From NCBI GenBank assembly GCA_964532085.1, contig CAZHHH010000133.1:1-6780 (forward strand): a stretch of DNA of 6,780 nt. The letters are read 5' to 3'. Positions 5,484-6,780 of this stretch are shown piece after piece (position 1 is the stretch's first letter; each line of letters starts with the position of its first letter). This DNA is from CAZHHH01 sp964532085 (GTDB lineage Bacteria; Bacteroidota; Bacteroidia; Bacteroidales; Marinilabiliaceae). The notes under the pieces are model-generated. The model was not told the DNA's origin. It was given only the letters and a program-made list of their open reading frames with translations, and made no database searches. The translations under genes were made by a program, and so were the position numbers.

Positions 5484-6780
5484 AGTTAGTTATCGCAGAA
5501 AAACCTTCGGTAGCACAGTCTATTGCCAAAGTGATCGGGGCTACAGGAAGAAAGGACGGATATCTTGAGGGTAATGGTTATCTTGTAAGCTGGTGCTTTG
5601 GTCATCTGGTCGAGTTGGCACAGCCTCAGGAATATGATCCCAAGTATGAAAAGTGGAAGAAAGATGATCTCCCGATCTTCCCTAGTCCCTTTAAGTATGA
5701 TGTGACGGACAGCACGAAGAAGCAGTTCAAGATTCTCAAGGATCTGATGAACCGTGATGATGTTACAAGTCTAGTGGAAGCGACTGATGCTGGCCGAGAA
5801 GGAGAACTGATCTTCCGTCTGGTTTATCATCAGGCCAAGTGTAAAAAGCCGTTTGAGAGACTGTGGATCTCATCTATGGAGGATGTCGCAATCCAAGAGG
5901 GCTTTGAGAATCTAAGGCCATCAAGAGAATATGATGCTTTGTATGAAGCTGCATTATGCCGAGAGCGTGCCGACTGGATTGTTGGTATCAACGCTACCCG
6001 GCTTTTTTCAACTTTGTATGGTCAGACTTTAAATGTGGGCAGAGTGATGACTCCAACACTTGGGATGATCGTAGGAAGAGAAGCAGAGATTGAAGGGTTC
6101 CGTCCGGAGCCCTTTTATTCTGTCCAGATATCTGTTGCTGGTATTCCAATGTCAGGTGAGCGCATTAAGGATAAGGCAGATGCAGAGCTGCTTTTATCTA
6201 ATGTGCAGGGAGATGGAAAAGCAACCATTCAGAGTATGAAGTCTACAGAAAAAACGGAAAAGGCTCCGCTTCTGTATGATCTGACATCTCTTCAGCGTGA
6301 TGCCAATAAATATTATGGGTTCACAGCACAACAGACATTGGACTATACCCAGAGTCTGTATGAGAAGAAGCTTGTCACATATCCAAGAACGGATAGCCGT
6401 TACTTGACAGATGAGATGGGAGATAGCACTAAGAATCTGGCCAACAAGATGAAGGAAAAGTTTGGATTCATGAAGGCGTTACCGATGCATGAGGATAAGC
6501 TTCTTAACAGCAAGAAGGTTAGTGATCACCACGCAATTATCCCAACAGTAAATGTATCAGATGCAGATTTTTCAGAGATTCCGAATGGTGAGCAGAAAAT
6601 CTTGTCCCTTATCACAGCAAGACTCCTTGCGGCTATTGGTGATCCTGCAGAAATCACAGAATACAATCTTTCAGTTACTTGTGGAGGACAGACCTTTACG
6701 GCAAAGTCCAAGGTGATGACCAAAGCTGGTTGGAAAGAGATTCAGGATTGGATTCTTGGAAGCAAAACTTGCGAGGCTGA
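5480..6780 (+). CDS. topB: DNA topoisomerase III, TopB (type IA), 3' end outside window
   Basis: The frame opens at TTG 5480 and is uninterrupted to the right edge: 433 full codons of a family usually near 700 residues. TopB cuts one DNA strand through a tyrosine link and passes another strand, relaxing or decatenating DNA; ICE copies are thought to help transfer or replication of the element. Seen: TOPRIM domain with catalytic Glu7 in VIAEKPSVA and the metal-binding motif TDAGREGELIF (Asp103, Glu107; Gly105 in the middle position as in other Bacillota TopB). WIVGINATR precedes GRVMTPTL at 187-194, where Met replaces the more usual Gln. The active-site tyrosine is Tyr301 in LVTYPRTDSRYL, and SDHHAIIPT follows with His350/His351. 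All catalytic residues in view are intact. The C-terminal domain and any zinc fingers would be beyond the window. The start overlaps the ArdC-like stop as TTGA. Confidence 0.96.
   Translation, partial: MKLVIAEKPSVAQSIAKVIGATGRKDGYLEGNGYLVSWCFGHLVELAQPQEYDPKYEKWKKDDLPIFPSPFKYDVTDSTKKQFKILKDLMNRDDVTSLVEATDAGREGELIFRLVYHQAKCKKPFERLWISSMEDVAIQEGFENLRPSREYDALYEAALCRERADWIVGINATRLFSTLYGQTLNVGRVMTPTLGMIVGREAEIEGFRPEPFYSVQISVAGIPMSGERIKDKADAELLLSNVQGDGKATIQSMKSTEKTEKAPLLYDLTSLQRDANKYYGFTAQQTLDYTQSLYEKKLVTYPRTDSRYLTDEMGDSTKNLANKMKEKFGFMKALPMHEDKLLNSKKVSDHHAIIPTVNVSDADFSEIPNGEQKILSLITARLLAAIGDPAEITEYNLSVTCGGQTFTAKSKVMTKAGWKEIQDWILGSKTCEA

Noticed and set aside
5786..5800. Gly105 in place of Asp in the TopB metal-binding motif, as a sign of inactivation
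   Set aside because: TDAGREGEL is, from memory, the normal form in Bacillota TopB (for example B. subtilis), so it is a family trait.
6404..6435. TTGACA at 6404 as a possible internal promoter
   Set aside because: It is within topB coding sequence and I see no convincing -10 box at 16-18 bases downstream.
1..6780. CRISPR arrays, tRNA/rRNA genes, insertion sequences, attachment sites or an origin of transfer
   Set aside because: I found no direct-repeat array, tRNA-like fold, transposase frame or relaxase-adjacent inverted repeat; the window is filled by transfer-operon genes.

Overview
The window is an interior piece of a conjugative-transfer operon from an integrative and conjugative element (ICE), or conjugative transposon, of a low-to-mid GC Bacillota. 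A gut or rumen Clostridia / Lachnospiraceae-type host is the best guess. That rests on gene content and order (VirB4-type ATPase, NlpC/P60 hydrolase, DUF4315, DUF4366, ArdC-like protein, topoisomerase III), which matches the Tn1549/CTn-like ICE family of Clostridia. It also fits the AAGGAGG-type ribosome binding sites before the genes, the AGA- and GAT/GAA-rich codon use, and GC that looks mid-40s by eye (not counted). Species cannot be named from this sequence, and whether the element is chromosomal or plasmid-borne cannot be seen.

Layout: every supported gene is on the + strand and tightly packed. Positions 1-683 hold the C-terminal end of a VirB4-like ATPase, open at the left edge. Positions 684-2429 encode a membrane-anchored cell-wall hydrolase with a basic cytoplasmic N-terminus, one membrane segment, a middle domain and an NlpC/P60 peptidase domain. 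Positions 2478-2804 encode a DUF4315 coiled-coil protein. Positions 2791-3594 encode a secreted, membrane-anchored DUF4366 protein with a six-cysteine cluster. Positions 3657-3797 encode a 46-residue basic protein that is easy to miss. Positions 3798-5483 encode an ArdC-type antirestriction/metallopeptidase protein with a C-terminal LPD25-like domain. Positions 5480-6780 hold the first 433 codons of topoisomerase III (topB), open at the right edge. Gene junctions are abutting (TAAATG, twice), overlapping (14 bp and 4 bp) or short gaps of 48 and 62 bp. Each short gap contains a terminator-like hairpin with a T-run. No gene-free stretch exceeds 62 bp and no gene is supported on the minus strand.

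How the genes fit together (known families plus inference): the VirB4 ATPase would energise assembly of the type IV secretion channel and substrate passage. The NlpC/P60 protein would open peptidoglycan locally. The DUF4315 and DUF4366 proteins are usual companions whose biochemical roles are unknown to me. The ArdC-like protein probably protects or accompanies incoming single-stranded DNA in the recipient, and TopB would resolve topological problems in transfer or replication of the element. I see no clearly new defence or other system. The least described items are the 46-residue ORF, the two intra-operon hairpins and the domain make-up of the ArdC-like protein.
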